A stretch of 64,000 nt of DNA from Candidatus Epulonipiscium viviparus (GCF_030708075.1 NZ_CP117982.1:1048528-1112527), one strand, 5' to 3'. Counted from the stretch's first letter, positions 31,601-38,067 are shown. Program-made: numbers and translations. The notes: generated by a model not told the origin, from the letters alone.

Positions 31601-32380
31601 AAAAAACTCATCGATCTTTCCGCTTCAGAAAAGGAAACGCTCAAGAAAACTGTATCGGCACAGATGCCATATACGAGCATGAATGGTTCAGTCAGCTTGG
31701 ATATGCTTCGCGATACTATGGGCGATGACTACTCTCAGACAGATCTGCTTGCAACAGTCGCCAGCCCACAGATTTTGGAAATTGTTGGAATTGAACTTAG
31801 TCAACCGGTTCAAATAATACCTGCAATTAACACCACCTTTGTAGACGTTTCTGACAGCCATTGGGCAAAGGACTTAATTTCTGAGGCAGTTGGCAAAGGC
31901 TACGTATCTGGCGATATTTACAATTTATTCTCTCCCGACAAAGGCATTGTTGTTGCCGATTTGTTTGTATCCTTGGACAGAGTTCTGTTGTTACGAGGGG
32001 TAACCGAAATGAACTTAAGCAAAACGACTGTTGAAAAATATATTACGAACAAGAATCATCCAGCATTTAGCAGTATCGCGAGTATAGCATCAAAGCTCAG
32101 CGAGAACACCCTCAAAGTTGTTGCAAGCCTCGGAGAGACCGGTCAAATTTCACGTGGGTTGTTTGCACAAATAATATATGAAGCAACGAACGAAATGCAT
32201 GCGCGCACCAATGCTCCAAAATATTTTGCCGACGTTGCAACTTCGCCGTACAAAGATGCTCTTAACTATTGCATAGAAACGGGACTACTTTCTGGCACCA
32301 GCGAGACAGCCATGAGCCCATCAAAAAAACTAACGCGAGCCGAAATGACTGCAATATTATTGAGACTTATGACAAAATAG
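22658..32380 (+). CDS. Giant SLH-anchored GH16 (agarase/porphyranase-type) and propeller enzyme
   Basis: A 3240-residue surface protein. Order: signal peptide (cut near 26); acidic linker (35-105); carbohydrate-binding-like domain (101-260); GH16 domain (about 293-542) with the active site EIDVYE, nucleophile E410 and acid/base E415; CBM9-like domain (about 554-745); second binding-like domain (745-903); Asp-box propeller (904-1880) with an inserted beta-sandwich at 1597-1723; Flg_new-like domain (1881-1954); three 257-residue Ig plus CBM units (1956-2726); two more Ig-like domains (to 2906); Ser/Gly linker; helical region; three SLH domains (3061-3240). The KEIDVYEQIG and MKFDTETFIWKGFP segments resemble GH16 beta-agarases. 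It should cut algal galactan at the cell wall. Exact substrate is uncertain. Confidence 0.85.
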   Translation: MNRRLISALTLLTAITTTTIVTPILAATPATDAITTLLEELGISDLELPEFEPEFELEIDPFFDDFFDEVPYIPVPVVPDMPEDDFPLIAPDMTVSMPIAESENLMAALDPGFDAGADSGLFKALAPAWGEGISNSEIVSDDGNNALMLTNNGSSKSWAFTVKGLSPNTNYQFTARAKKNASNPSSAIVFNKAAIAGATSNVVHTITSVDAWQTITYSFTTSATATSLNIGLNFNSSTTPYEDAKIYMDDFSLIAIDAIPEPDKYPDHNDQFNPNDEVLDASPDVFPLSDKANTRNWALSQTFSDEFDDATLDSSKWKTINKNWSGRFPSYYVEDNVRVEDGKMVLQSNWGDMVLDEDGEVTNAGEMTQGYEAAVALNPTLTGYGYYEVMTRTAPISMTSSFWMRGATKEIDVYEQIGSPRKGSGTTTYPINTHDFADKNNQISDPFSYDTGDDLTADYHAFGLEWGADWLKFYYDGELIHVKENKGFHEPLEMKFDTETFIWKGFPYEEDFKVFTDPLTFEERYTGDFHIEYIRVWRSDDPQIEEEVAPPTKPAPKEISATYGTPANLTTSTDAIWNTSTAINDLEVLYGGIEKFNSTISAKAMWDANNLYLLAEVEDRDIFINTENTSNGDSIDFYLDGGNEKATAYDLNDIAIKVLPDGTVETAAAGVTATALESDAGYTIQVKIPWNTLGVTAAADQVIGFDVQLNEGHQNTQARDGIAVWNGDTSLPQSLATAGTLKLSEANLLLALDPAFNLGTDSPLFKSIVNGYGPADVTKNIIVENNNNILELSHTGTAGSDKFAITDLSPNTTYKLTFDAKKHVDNPSVLAIINGNTVTAGADIMIPVSNDWQNLELEFTTLPSATDVIFAANFSSNSVAYDDDKVYFDNFVLTKIGTLPAPDGHFAYLNEYFAELNAKDIASTGDVEWVQFAPGNAGDSDGTFIHPTDDDVMFSFPDMGNAYRSADGGLTWQTILYHDQTTTTPLTKVYGMDFSRQDPDFGMASNGAGIQITRDRGESFSDYVFYGNIEALAVNPQDDSIWFAGAGNFWNTKQNYRTDAMPHGIGPTSNAGKLYKSTDSGKTWKELQGTGIHEEAEFGEIYIDADNTDLMFATTTYGLYKSTDGGSSWSKIETIESANGDEHDMVMDLDVYKDPSTKELTLYIINQVQYYIDESAKTVASKGGIFKSTDLGDTWTNISGDLGIDIKALNDENSKLVNEVLEPNNIEFNGSENFPRIWLNVGMNKYFAGSKILEGTSFGELAPNSPEQIMHNYDHIEVDPTNPNKIYVSHDGKWSASPFVGDVYTTDDGGEHWYIATRSGLAWEYPSEYWKSRNQPMGKNVQPDHYNYEYGIDLYATQGVRDFDMNSKGEAFALYRTLYKTVDGGEYWQNLDSVQLSNGGWVGTGASNLPGKQIVTDIRDHDLMYMVGGENKLFKKIDGAEDEYYEDTTAMINFEHSPDNISIIAIHPDDIDTMYALMLRQHGQGEFYRSTDAGETWNSISTIFQTDNIHTKVVQKGLLIDPTNPNNMYFSITATNVNEVPPLHGTEYSGVYKSTDGGYNWEQHTAGLPGTHDVFDLEFAPNDPSTIYAASSAGNSIALDKFESQDSWTMTGGATIGNSPTNHYCLILKGETATMEREITGLLPDTEYYISTYAYTENDSAAKMSVLDASGTELSSVAIVDNMQIVKGVIFKTGKDQTAVTLKLEKTSGTDNVYLDKFSLKTAGGLYKSTDGAETFSRVESFPNLPQTNMVTVAANKIYVAAGNATSGVENGGVWVGDGKTWQKIFEHPKVVTIKVDPLNHSRLLAVTTEENSGYATYNAGAFLSTDAGATWDKINTGIGNPTGIYDVEFDLADPDRLWLTSSSGGFYKGYIGGSPARDTNLREYDVTFKVDKETEFVKEVRKYSKVFPLTSAELGVATDSLDTPFKGWYDGNEPYNFNTPVTRNLTLTAKWANEEDTTAPTIVYAGDAALTVAQGDKFTMPSVTATDDVSANENITIDYTITNAAGAAVSTVDTSKVGTYTITYTATDEAGNSATLKITVSVVAAAGAENLFTPFDPGFDTGAESQFMAKLNPWWGDPTPEKSVVELDGNNALQLTHTGATTSIKYDINDLELGATYKFSVKAKKDFASTGAAIVFEGAAVGASANVVHTITGVDEWQLIEYEFTPVENPLSLGTAKTVPFGLNFNSGTYDNAKIYFDDFSLIKISGGDSKEDTTAPTIVYAGDASLTVAQGGKFTMPSVTATDDVSANENITIDYTITDAAGAAVSTVDTSKVGTYTITYTATDEAGNSATLKITVSVVAAAGAENLFAPFDPGFDTGAESEFMAKLNPWWGDPTPEKSVIELDGNNVLQLTHTGATTSIKYDINNLELGATYKFSVKAKKDFASTGAAIVFDGKAVGDGPNIVHTITGVDEWQLIEYEFTPVENPLSLGTAKIVPFGLNFNSGTYDNAKIYFDDFSLIKISGGDSKEDTTAPTIVYAGDASLTVTQGDKFTMPSVTATDDVSANENITIDYTITDAAGAAVSTVDTSKVGTYTITYTATDEAGNSATLKITVSVVAVAGAENLFTPFDPGFDTGAESQFMAKLNPWWGDPTPEKSVIELDGNNVLQLTHTGATTSIKYDINNLELGATYKFSVKAKKDFASTGAAIVFEGAAVGASANVVHTITGVDEWQLIEYEFTPVENPLSLGTAKTVPFGLNFNSGTYDNAKIYFDDFSLIKISGGDSKEDTTAPTIVYAGDAALTVAQGDKFTMPSVTATDDVSANENITIDYTITNAAGAAVSTVDTSKVGTYTITYTATDEAGNSATLKITVSVVAADAEAPTFKYSGKTYISIEEGDKFTMPSVTAVDNVSKDVEVSVVITNSKGTKIDKINTNLAGKYTLTYTATDEAGNAATLKITVSVSEDDNDSSGGGSSGGGSSSGGGSSSVIINSSSSSSYSGYKSEDELHAELTAAMSASDIIMFDNFLKASKISVRDIETTAKKLIDLSASEKETLKKTVSAQMPYTSMNGSVSLDMLRDTMGDDYSQTDLLATVASPQILEIVGIELSQPVQIIPAINTTFVDVSDSHWAKDLISEAVGKGYVSGDIYNLFSPDKGIVVADLFVSLDRVLLLRGVTEMNLSKTTVEKYITNKNHPAFSSIASIASKLSENTLKVVASLGETGQISRGLFAQIIYEATNEMHARTNAPKYFADVATSPYKDALNYCIETGLLSGTSETAMSPSKKLTRAEMTAILLRLMTK
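28523..31104 (+). repeat. Three 771-bp tandem in-frame repeats plus a partial fourth
   Basis: Units start at 28523, 29294 and 30065, each exactly 771 bp (257 codons). A fourth, truncated copy starts at 30836 and holds only the Ig-like part. Each unit encodes an Ig-like domain (DTTAPTIVYAGDA onward) followed by a carbohydrate-binding-like domain (GAENLF onward). The copies are almost identical at the DNA level and differ in a mosaic way. Confidence 0.95.
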
Positions 32381-32401
32381 ATCCAGGCAAAATTTCATTC
32401 G

Positions 32402-32440
32402 CATCTCCTCGCCGCTTCAACGGCTAACTCAGAGGAGATG
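32402..32440 (+). other. Hairpin CATCTCCTC/GAGGAGATG, first copy
   Basis: A perfect nine-pair outer stem encloses a small GCCG/CGGC inner stem-loop. It lies 21 bases after the giant gene's stop. No T-run follows, so it may protect the mRNA 3' end or act as a rho-dependent or weak terminator. Confidence 0.6.
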
Positions 32441-32560
32441 GGACTACTTTCTGGCATCAGCGAGACAGCCATGAGCCCATCAAAAAAACTAACGCGAGCC
32501 GAAATGACTGCAATATTATTGAGACTTATGACAAAATAGATCCAGGCAAAATTTCATTCG

Positions 32561-32599
32561 CATCTCCTCGCCGCTTCAACGGCTAACTCAGAGGAGATG
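32561..32599 (+). other. Hairpin CATCTCCTC/GAGGAGATG, second copy
   Basis: The second copy, carried by the 159-bp duplication, has an identical sequence. It stands 28 bases before the -35 box of the next promoter. Confidence 0.6.
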
Positions 32600-32626
32600 A
32601 CATTTATGTTAACCTGAATAAAAAGT

Positions 32627-32654
32627 TTGAAAGTTGCCGAAAACATGCTATAAT
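32627..32654 (+). promoter_or_regulatory. Promoter of the solute-binding lipoprotein gene
   Basis: TTGAAA (32627-32632), 16 bases, then TATAAT (32649-32654) preceded by TGC, an extended -10. The leader to the ATG at 32693 is about 32 bases. Confidence 0.65.
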
Positions 32655-32692
32655 AATCGTAGTTTTACTATCTCAAAACTTTGGAGGCTATT

Positions 32693-34366
32693 ATGAATAT
32701 AAAGAAATTTTTACTAACAGCAATGACGGCAATTTCAATCTCCGCAACTTTGATAGGATGTGGTGGCGATACAGACTCGGCGGCTACCGTAACTGATAAT
32801 TTAGATTTGTATACACCACTTGGCACCTACCCTGTTGTCAAAGAGGGAGTTGATATCTCATTTACAGCATTTGCACCTTTGCTAACTAATATAACTACAT
32901 ATGCCTATGACACAAATTTATTTACAAAGCATTTCCAAGATTTGACAGGTGTTGAGATCGAATGGGTTGAATGTACTTCTGCAGATAAAAAGCAAAAATT
33001 TAATGTAATGATGACCGGAGGAGACTATACAGACGTAATTTTAGAAATGCAAAATACCCTTTCTGAGTTATCTCTGTATGGATCTCAAGGAATCTTTATT
33101 CCGCTAAACGATCTAATCGACCAGTATATGCCAAATTTGAAAGCAGTGCTCGAGAAAAATCCACACGTCGTCGACGCCTGGACTGCGACTGATGGAAACA
33201 TTTACTCGCTTCCTAAAATTTCGGGCAGCCTTAACAACCAAGTCGGCAATAAAATGTGGATGAATCAGGTGTGGCTAGACAATTTGGGATTAGAAGTACC
33301 TACTAATATCGACGAATTTTATAATGTGTTGAAAGCATTTAAGGAGCAAGACGCTAATGGCAATGGCGACCCGAACGATGAAATTCCTTTGACCGGATCT
33401 TATAAATCATGGGCAGGCGATATTACACTATTTATTGGCAACATGTTTCAGCCTATGTCTAACTCGTCCAAATTTTTAAATATCGATGAAGACGGCCAAA
33501 TTTTCTATGCGAAGTCGACAGATGAGTGGAAAGAAGCGCTTAAATTTATGAATAAGCTTCATGATGAGGGGTTATTTGACCCTATGTATTTCTCGCAAAC
33601 GTCTGATCAGCTAATAAAGTTGGCATCAAATCCTGCAGCGGCCGTCGTGGGCACCACAGTTGGCGGGTCGGTTACAGTATTTGCCAATACCACAAACCAT
33701 GAGCGATGGGGACAATACACTTGGGTGCCACCAATTGAAGGACCAACCGGGCTAATTTCTACAGCGCACACACCTGATTTTGGCAAGGCAGTTTTATCGA
33801 TCACAAACAGATGCGAAAACCCAATAGCTGTTGCGCGCATGTTTGACTATATGTATGATGCTGAAGGCAAGGGCACCTTTGCAAATGAATATGGATTAGA
33901 GGGGACGGGACGATATCGACTAGCCGAAGAGGGCACCAAAAATTATGTTGGCGGACCTGCAGAAGTTATCAACCTCTCAGCCGATGCGGCAAAAGACGTT
34001 AGCTGGGGTGGACTTGGACCAGGGTATCACGACGAAGACTGGCTACTTATGTTTGGGGTAAGCGACAAACCATCTGAAGAAGTTGGGTATCTTCTCTATC
34101 GTGCCGGGCAAGACTATATCGATCATGCGCAAGATATCGATACTATGATTCCTCCATTGGCATTTGATTTGGATGACTCTCGAATTTTGGTTGATGTAGA
34201 AACAAATCTTGGAATGTATCTCGATCAGGCAACTGCCGACTTTATCACTGGCAAAGTGGATATCGACGAGGGATGGGACGACTATTTAGAACAGCTAAAT
34301 AATATCGGTATAAACCAATATATTTCAGTGCATCAGGAGGCGCTCGATTTAAAATTATCTAAATAA
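32693..34366 (+). CDS. Solute-binding lipoprotein of an ABC sugar importer (LplA-like)
   Basis: A 557-residue lipoprotein with the lipobox LIGC at C23. The ATG at 32693 follows TTGGAGG; a frame from TTG at 32681 begins inside the ribosome site and is rejected. It resembles family 1 extracellular solute-binding proteins of the larger LplA-like type used for oligosaccharides, with VMMTGGDYTDVILEM and the later GRYRLAEEG. It would capture a glycan fragment outside the membrane. No permease or ATPase gene is adjacent, and a terminator follows, so it is a single-gene transcript. The ligand cannot be told. Confidence 0.82.
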   Translation: MNIKKFLLTAMTAISISATLIGCGGDTDSAATVTDNLDLYTPLGTYPVVKEGVDISFTAFAPLLTNITTYAYDTNLFTKHFQDLTGVEIEWVECTSADKKQKFNVMMTGGDYTDVILEMQNTLSELSLYGSQGIFIPLNDLIDQYMPNLKAVLEKNPHVVDAWTATDGNIYSLPKISGSLNNQVGNKMWMNQVWLDNLGLEVPTNIDEFYNVLKAFKEQDANGNGDPNDEIPLTGSYKSWAGDITLFIGNMFQPMSNSSKFLNIDEDGQIFYAKSTDEWKEALKFMNKLHDEGLFDPMYFSQTSDQLIKLASNPAAAVVGTTVGGSVTVFANTTNHERWGQYTWVPPIEGPTGLISTAHTPDFGKAVLSITNRCENPIAVARMFDYMYDAEGKGTFANEYGLEGTGRYRLAEEGTKNYVGGPAEVINLSADAAKDVSWGGLGPGYHDEDWLLMFGVSDKPSEEVGYLLYRAGQDYIDHAQDIDTMIPPLAFDLDDSRILVDVETNLGMYLDQATADFITGKVDIDEGWDDYLEQLNNIGINQYISVHQEALDLKLSK

Positions 34367-34374
34367 ATTTGTGT

Positions 34375-34406
34375 AGACGAGGCTTCGGTTTCGTCTTTAT
34401 TTTTTT
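34375..34406 (+). terminator. Rho-independent terminator
   Basis: AGACGA, a ten-base loop with CTTCGG, then TCGTCT and a T-rich run follow the lipoprotein stop. Confidence 0.8.
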
Positions 34407-34452
34407 CCAATTTTTGCCGATATATTATGTATAATAGGACAAGGAGGTACAT

Positions 34453-34965
34453 ATGGCACTAATATTTTTGGGATATTTCATAAATTTTATACCCAATTTC
34501 TTGGGTTATTTGATTATTGCAGCTGGGCTATCTTCGCTGCTCGTCACTCAAAAAACTTATTCACTGATAGCAGCAAAGCAATGGGCACTGATGCTTTCCA
34601 TTGTTACATTTTTTCAAGCAATTATTTTTTTATTTGAGACGCAAAACTTTTCAAACACTCCAATAACAATATTGTCAACTGCATTCAATTTAACTAATCT
34701 TTATTTTATATATCTACTAGCAGTTAGTTTTCAGAGCATTGCAACAACTTTGGGAGCAATACTAAGAACTAAACTGGTATTTTTTACATTAGGTATTTCA
34801 GTTATTTTATTAATTTTTGACGCAATATTCAGTTTTATTGGTAGTGAATCTGAAGTAATGCCTATGTTACTATTCGTTACACAAATTGTACAATATTGTG
34901 CAGTTTTAATTTTAGTTATACGAATTAGTATCATGCGCAGAAAGTATCGATACACTCATGGTTAA
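34453..34965 (+). CDS. Small multi-span membrane protein, paralogue 1 of 3
   Basis: A 170-residue very hydrophobic protein with about five predicted membrane spans and a basic C-terminus (RISIMRRKYRYTHG). It has a strong AAGGAGG ribosome site. It begins MALIFLGYFINF and carries SLIAAKQWALMLSIV after the second span. Both features recur in the two genes that follow. I do not recognise the family, and no catalytic motif is visible. Confidence 0.65.
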   Translation: MALIFLGYFINFIPNFLGYLIIAAGLSSLLVTQKTYSLIAAKQWALMLSIVTFFQAIIFLFETQNFSNTPITILSTAFNLTNLYFIYLLAVSFQSIATTLGAILRTKLVFFTLGISVILLIFDAIFSFIGSESEVMPMLLFVTQIVQYCAVLILVIRISIMRRKYRYTHG

Positions 34966-34998
34966 ATTAATATCACACACAAAGATAAGGAGGTAGAC

Positions 34999-35577
34999 AT
35001 GACACTAATATTTTGGGGATACTTATTTATACTCTTTAACGATGTTATTCTTAACGATATTATTCTAGGAATATCATCTTTAAATTTTATTGCCTATATA
35101 ATGATTGCAATAGGACTCACACGTTGGATAGAGAAAAGCAAAAGTTATAAGCTGATCGCTGCCAAACAATGGTCAATTGGACTTGCAATCGTTTCGTTAT
35201 TATATGAAGTCATAATTTTTTCGTCAATTTTTTCGTTGGATTATATATCTCTTTCCTCACCCTTTGCGACGCTGATAAGCGCTGCATTTAGTTTGGCATC
35301 TATATACCTACTATGTTTAATTACATTGGGAATAAAAGATTTTGCTACATCTTTGGAGATTAAATTAAATACTAATCCAATACTAATTTTGGCACGAATT
35401 TCAGCTTTGCTAGTATTTATTACGCCTATACTAATAATAATAGATAGCGAATCGCTGTCGATTTATTCATCTATCCAAATTCCATTGAGTCTATTGCAAA
35501 TAGTAGGCATAATTATGTTTTTAAATATGATGCAACGAGCAACCGCTGCATATGTCCAATCAGAAGATATTACGTAA
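34999..35577 (+). CDS. Small multi-span membrane protein, paralogue 2 of 3
   Basis: A 192-residue hydrophobic protein with AAGGAGG seven bases before its ATG. It shares MTLIFWGYLFI and KLIAAKQWSIGLAIVSLLYE with its neighbours, and spans the membrane about five times. It is likely co-transcribed with paralogue 1, 33 bases upstream, and followed by a terminator. The function is unknown. A single-gene ancestor duplicated in place is the simplest origin. Confidence 0.65.
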   Translation: MTLIFWGYLFILFNDVILNDIILGISSLNFIAYIMIAIGLTRWIEKSKSYKLIAAKQWSIGLAIVSLLYEVIIFSSIFSLDYISLSSPFATLISAAFSLASIYLLCLITLGIKDFATSLEIKLNTNPILILARISALLVFITPILIIIDSESLSIYSSIQIPLSLLQIVGIIMFLNMMQRATAAYVQSEDIT

Positions 35578-35585
35578 TCTTCACT

Positions 35586-35614
35586 AGCGATACTAATAGG
35601 GTGTCGCTTTTTTT
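35586..35614 (+). terminator. Rho-independent terminator
   Basis: AGCGATAC and GTGTCGCT form an eight-pair stem, with one G-U pair, followed by seven T. Confidence 0.8.
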
Positions 35615-35688
35615 ATAATAAAAATAACAATTTATCTTAAAATTTTCATATTAATGTGATATTTTATAGGTAGGGGGGCGATTTATTC

Positions 35689-36438
35689 ATGGCACAAATA
35701 TTTTGGGGATACCTATTTATATTCTTTAGCATATCGTTAAATGGAATCGATTTACTTCCAGATTGCTTAGGATACTTTTTTATAATGAAAGGTGCAATAT
35801 TTTTATCCAGTACGAGCAAACACTTTGTTGCAGCAAAACCTTGGTCAATCGGTCTTGCCATAATTACACTACTCGAACTAATTAACAACTCCTTTATCGG
35901 GTTGTATCTCGGCGAAACTATTGCGTCCTTACTCGGCGCCGCACTGAAATTTGCCGACCTGTATTTATTATATATAATTATATTAGGCATTAAAGATTTG
36001 GCAGCTTCTACGCTAGAACAGGCACAGGAGAATGCAAAACCCGTATTTTCTGCAATGGCTGTTGATGCTACAACACTGGATATACAGACTGTAACTGAAT
36101 TGATTGAATCGGCTGATGCCGAAGAAAATATACGCAATGCATCATTGTTCCGTCGCATCGCTACTGCCATGAAATTAAATGCCAAGACAAAGATCTTTTT
36201 ACCGTTGTGGAAAATAATGCTTATTGTTCAAGTTGCTTCGGTAGTATTCTCTGCCTTTGCATTGGACCTTTCTGTCGATGCATCTGCTGAAGTTGTAGCA
36301 AGTGAAGTGATCCCATCCACTATATTTACTGTTGGATCCGAAGTTTTAATTGCAATCAGTATTCTGTTGATGTTCATATTTTTATTTGTAATGTATCAGC
36401 TTAATTTAACATATGAATATTTTAATAAATCTAGATAG
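35689..36438 (+). CDS. Small multi-span membrane protein, paralogue 3 of 3
   Basis: A 249-residue relative of the two preceding proteins, beginning MAQIFWGYLFIFF, with FVAAKPWSIGLAIITLLE. It has an extra polar segment of about 60 residues (roughly 105-165) between membrane spans and two further spans at the C-terminal end. The ribosome site GGGGGGCGA is less canonical than those of its neighbours. It sits between two terminators, so it is a separate transcript. The function is unknown. Confidence 0.65.
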   Translation: MAQIFWGYLFIFFSISLNGIDLLPDCLGYFFIMKGAIFLSSTSKHFVAAKPWSIGLAIITLLELINNSFIGLYLGETIASLLGAALKFADLYLLYIIILGIKDLAASTLEQAQENAKPVFSAMAVDATTLDIQTVTELIESADAEENIRNASLFRRIATAMKLNAKTKIFLPLWKIMLIVQVASVVFSAFALDLSVDASAEVVASEVIPSTIFTVGSEVLIAISILLMFIFLFVMYQLNLTYEYFNKSR

Positions 36439-36444
36439 CAACAG

Positions 36445-36468
36445 AGCCCCATTTTGGGGCTTTTTTTT
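36445..36468 (+). terminator. Rho-independent terminator
   Basis: AGCCCC, loop ATTTT, GGGGCT and eight T follow the third membrane protein gene. Confidence 0.88.
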
Positions 36469-36493
36469 GTTCTGTGCAAAGTTTTTATCAGCT

Positions 36494-36550
36494 ATTTATA
36501 TGCAGTATCCATAATTTAATGTAATATCATAATAAGTACTGCATATAAAT
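36494..36550. promoter_or_regulatory. Long inverted repeat, possible operator of the ABC sugar operon
   Basis: A perfect 14-base inverted repeat (ATTTATATGCAGTA at 36494-36507, mirrored at 36537-36550) encloses 29 AT-rich bases. It lies about 180 bases upstream of the first intact binding-protein gene. No convincing -35/-10 pair is seen. The binding factor is unknown. Confidence 0.45.
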
Positions 36551-36608
36551 TTAAAGACTATATTTATACATTTGCTTGGAGAGGAAAAGTCGATTCCGTT
36601 TAACAAGC

Positions 36609-36708
36609 ATTTTTTCATCCAAAGCAAATTATTTTAGCCAAGAAAGTTACTAACTCAAATGATGCAATCATCGCCAATATTAAAAAGCGTGGCGACAAGG
36701 TAATTTAA
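36609..36708 (+). pseudogene. Remnant of a third solute-binding lipoprotein gene
   Basis: In frame, this stretch reads FFHPKQIILAKKV, then, after a gap, DAIIANIKKRGDKVI and a stop. It matches the C-terminus of the two intact binding proteins downstream (FFHPEQINLAEKV and DATIANIKKRGDKVIQD). About 80 bases are deleted between the two blocks, and the final CAA codon has become a stop. The sequence after it, including AAAGGAG and the next start, is also duplicated. Confidence 0.85.
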
Positions 36709-36729
36709 GATTAATTAAAGGAGAATGCT

Positions 36730-38067
36730 ATGAAAAAATTTAGAAGTTTAATTTTTACTACGTTGGCGGCGACCATTGTATTAGCCGGATGTTCAACAGA
36801 TGATAGCTCATCAACTGTAGAAGTTCCTTCAGATGGATATACTGGAAAGCTCGTTATTTCGATTCATAATCAGCTAAATAACCCAGCTATTGTAGAGGGC
36901 ATAAACGCTCTCGCTGTCACAGACAAATGGAAAAATGTAGAAATGGAAATTATTCCTCAAGATGTGGAGTATCCTACTACTATGCCTATCAAAATAATGG
37001 GCGGAACCAGCATCGATGTCATATATAACTTTAATCCTATAGAATTTGAAAAAAATGCTTCTAATGGAATCCTTACCAATTTGGATCAGCACGCAAAAGA
37101 ATTAGGTGTCGATCTAGAGGCTCGATACGGCAGTAACTTAGCCTCCTCAACATATCAAGACAGTGTTTATGGAATTCCCGGCGGATATACAGCTTGGGGA
37201 TTGTTCTACAACAAATCTATCTTCGATGCTGCCAACATTCCATATCCTGATATCGATACTCCTATGACCTGGTCAGAATATCGCGAGCTTGCAGCAAAAC
37301 TCACTTCAGGCCAAGGTGCAAACAAAACTTATGGAACATTGCATTTAGACTGGCCCATGTATTGGTATGGCGAAGCTATTATGGAACTTGGTGGTGGGCA
37401 ACATTTTTATAATGAAGAAGGGCTGTCAAATATCGAGCATCCTGCATTTAGAAATGCACTAGAGCAAGCATATAAAATGCAAAATGTAGATAAATCAACT
37501 CCTACACAATCGGATCTCATCGCCAGAAAGATTGAACCAGATGGATTTTTTGCAGGCCAATATGCAATGTATCCTCATGGCACTTGGTTTTTTAATTGGT
37601 TAGCAGACGAAGAATCGTATCCTCGAGATTATGAAATAGGATTTGCACCGCTGCCAATTCCAGATGGAACAACGCAGCATCAAAATTGGGGGGTGTGCGC
37701 ATCGTTTGCAGTGCCTGTTACATCTAGTAATTCTTTAATGGCAACAGATTTTTGTATAGATTTAGTTGAATATGCTACTCGATATTCGCCAATCGAAGCA
37801 TATGCGGATTTGAGTGTAGCGCCCGAGAAGCTTTATGCTACTATTCACGAAGATATCCCCGACGAAGGAATGACCGCCGAAAACGTTCAGAAAGTATTTT
37901 TTCATCCAGAGCAAATTAATTTAGCCGAAAAAGTTACTGGCCCAAATGCTGCTAAATATGAGACAGTTATCGACGAAGAAGTTGAAATGTATTTGGCTGG
38001 CGCACAAGATATAGATGCAACCATCGCCAATATTAAAAAGCGTGGCGACAAGGTAATTCAAGATTAA
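36730..38067 (+). CDS. ABC sugar solute-binding lipoprotein, tandem copy 1
   Basis: A 445-residue family 1 extracellular solute-binding protein with the lipobox LAGC at C21 and an AAAGGAG ribosome site. GIPGGYTAWGLFYNKSIFDA and PMTWSEYRELAAKLTSGQGA are typical of maltose-type oligosaccharide binders. It should deliver a sugar to the two permeases encoded downstream. It is followed by a closely related copy 15 bases away, and a decayed third copy precedes it. The copies differ most in residues 30-160, the first lobe, while the second half is almost identical, which suggests recombination between them or a constrained docking face. Confidence 0.88.
   Translation: MKKFRSLIFTTLAATIVLAGCSTDDSSSTVEVPSDGYTGKLVISIHNQLNNPAIVEGINALAVTDKWKNVEMEIIPQDVEYPTTMPIKIMGGTSIDVIYNFNPIEFEKNASNGILTNLDQHAKELGVDLEARYGSNLASSTYQDSVYGIPGGYTAWGLFYNKSIFDAANIPYPDIDTPMTWSEYRELAAKLTSGQGANKTYGTLHLDWPMYWYGEAIMELGGGQHFYNEEGLSNIEHPAFRNALEQAYKMQNVDKSTPTQSDLIARKIEPDGFFAGQYAMYPHGTWFFNWLADEESYPRDYEIGFAPLPIPDGTTQHQNWGVCASFAVPVTSSNSLMATDFCIDLVEYATRYSPIEAYADLSVAPEKLYATIHEDIPDEGMTAENVQKVFFHPEQINLAEKVTGPNAAKYETVIDEEVEMYLAGAQDIDATIANIKKRGDKVIQD

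Larger units (their letters stand above)
32281..32599 (+). repeat. 159-bp tandem duplication of the SLH gene 3' end
   Basis: Bases 32281-32440 recur at 32440-32599 with a single change (C at 32298, T at 32457). The unit holds the last 33 codons and stop of the giant gene plus 60 bases of 3' sequence. The second copy is a stranded gene end with no proper translation start: an ATG at 32438 directly abuts GAGGAG. This duplication, the hairpins below and the next promoter account for the 312-base interval between the two genes. Confidence 0.95.

Noticed and set aside
32438-32539. A short open frame in the duplicated SLH end
   Set aside because: Its ATG directly abuts GAGGAG with no spacing, and the peptide is only a copied C-terminus.
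32681-32692. TTG start for the solute-binding lipoprotein
   Set aside because: The codon is part of the ribosome site TTGGAGG; the ATG at 32693 gives a normal signal peptide.
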